Assembly: GCA_020744225.1 (NCBI GenBank)
Contig: JAGMWG010000008.1
Span: 1,736,001-1,800,000, forward strand
DNA from: Paraphoma chrysanthemicola
Lineage: Eukaryota; Ascomycota; Dothideomycetes; Pleosporales; Phaeosphaeriaceae
Reading direction: 5' to 3'
DNA length: 64,000 nt
Positions 63,295 through 64,000 of the stretch are shown one piece after another. Every line of letters starts with the position of its first letter. Within the stretch, counting starts at the first letter, position 1. The notes beneath the pieces were generated by a model. The model saw only the letters and a program-made list of their open reading frames with translations, was not told where the DNA came from and searched no databases. Made by a program: the position numbers and the translations under genes.

Positions 63295-64000
63295 AAAAGA
63301 CAGGGTAGGCGGCTGGGCCGTGATACAGAAGAAGAGGGTAAGAATTAGAGTGAGGGGTTTATAGACAGGGTGGGTGGCTGGGCCGTGATACAGAAGAAGA
63401 GGGTAAGTATTAGGGTAAGGGGTTTAAAGACAGGGTGGGCAGCTAGGCCGTGATACAGAAGAAGAGAGTAAGTATTAGGGTGAGAGGTTTAAAGACGGGG
63501 TAGGCAGTTAGGCCGTGATATAGAAGAAGAGGGTGCAGGGTAAGAGTAAAGGGAAAGACGGGGTGGGCGGTTGGGCCGTGATATAGAAGAAGAGGGTGCA
63601 GGGTAAGGGTGAAGGGAAAGACGGGGTGGGCGGTTGGGCCGTGATATAGAAGAAGAGGGTGCAGGGTAAGGGCGAAGGGAAAGAAAGGGGTGGGCGGTTG
63701 GGCCGTGATACAGAAGAAGAGGGTGCAGGGTAGGGTGAAGGGAAAGACGGGGTGGGCGGTTGGGCCGTGATACAGAAGAAGAGGGTGCAGGGTAAGGGTG
63801 AAGGGAAAGACGGGGTGGGCGGTTGGGCCGTGATACAGAAGAAGAGGGTGCAGGGTAAGGGTGAAGGGAAAGAGGGGTGGGCGGTTGGGCCGTGATATAG
63901 AAGAAGAGGGTGCAAGGTAAGGGCGAAGGGAAAGAAAGGGGTGGGTGGTTGGGCCGTGATATAGAAGAAGAGGGTGCAGGGTAAGGGCGAAGGGAAAGAA
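63295..64000 (+). repeat. tandem array of 62-65 bp units, at least 11 copies, open at window end
   Basis: The core GGCCGTGATA recurs at 63316, 63381, 63446, 63511, 63574, 63637, 63701, 63763, 63826, 63888 and 63952. The first three steps are 65 bases; later ones are 62-64. Early units carry TAAGTATTAGGGT-like sequence, later ones GGTGCAGGGTAAGGG. Frames read through it on the minus strand are translations of the repeat and do not mark genes. Confidence 0.95.

Noticed and set aside
63508..63915. 135-codon minus-strand frame of repeated peptide
   Set aside because: It is a translation of the 62-65 bp satellite; unit lengths that are not all multiples of three make a real protein improbable.
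62867..64000. CRISPR array
   Set aside because: Units are directly adjacent or differ only by drift. There are no unique spacers, and this is a fungal nuclear sequence.
62618..64000. telomere repeat
   Set aside because: Isolated TTAGGG hexamers occur inside satellite units, but there is no run of consecutive TTAGGG copies.

Overview
This window is nuclear DNA of a filamentous ascomycete. Short spliceosomal introns (45-122 nt, GT...AG, often with a CTAAC/CTGAC-type branch site), HET-domain and NACHT/STAND genes, and a domain set typical of Pezizomycotina show this. Dothideomycetes (Mycosphaerellales-like) is my best guess, but it is an inference. The right end looks subtelomeric: a RIP-like AT-rich island, an OrsD-zinc-finger/RecQ telomere-linked-type helicase, then dense tandem repeats running off the window. 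No TTAGGG telomere array is reached.

Layout. 1-15 kb: a small 2EXR/F-box-like gene on +, then seven genes all on the minus strand. Three of these form a row (kinase, nucleoside deoxyribosyltransferase-like protein, HET protein). Two pairs of tandem paralogs follow, a Cys-rich family and an unnamed helical family. 15-29 kb is a conserved housekeeping block: UTP7 and TSR1 (convergent, both for 40S subunit biogenesis), an Stc1-domain gene (RNAi/heterochromatin adaptor family), RAD7 (nucleotide excision repair), and SRP receptor alpha divergent from YIF1 (both early secretory pathway). I rebuilt the exons of TSR1, Stc1, RAD7, SRP101 and YIF1 from splice sites. 29-53 kb is accessory: a large unknown (TULIP/P47-like at best), a NACHT NLR with a duplicated basic C-terminal motif, a PY-motif protein, an APH-type phosphotransferase, a repeat-rich hydrophilic protein, a tail-anchored DUF4238 protein, a 79-residue C2H2 protein split over three tiny exons, a second HET protein and a membrane-anchored coiled-coil protein. 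Long intergenic gaps without recognisable content separate them.

53-64 kb decays toward the chromosome end. A BTB fragment and a Zn-cluster-like gene each carry one in-frame TAG. Next comes about 2.2 kb of TpA-rich, TpG/CpA-poor DNA, then an exact 589-bp tandem duplication whose copies differ at 16 sites, all transitions. The duplication contains the 5' end of the RecQ helicase gene. The detached copy keeps an open 5' end; the copy joined to the helicase body has two Trp-to-stop changes. Heptad-based minisatellites and an array of 62-65 bp units follow.

Start codons: several long frames open only at GTG or TTG at their 5' ends. I moved those starts to the first plausible ATG, or to an upstream exon.
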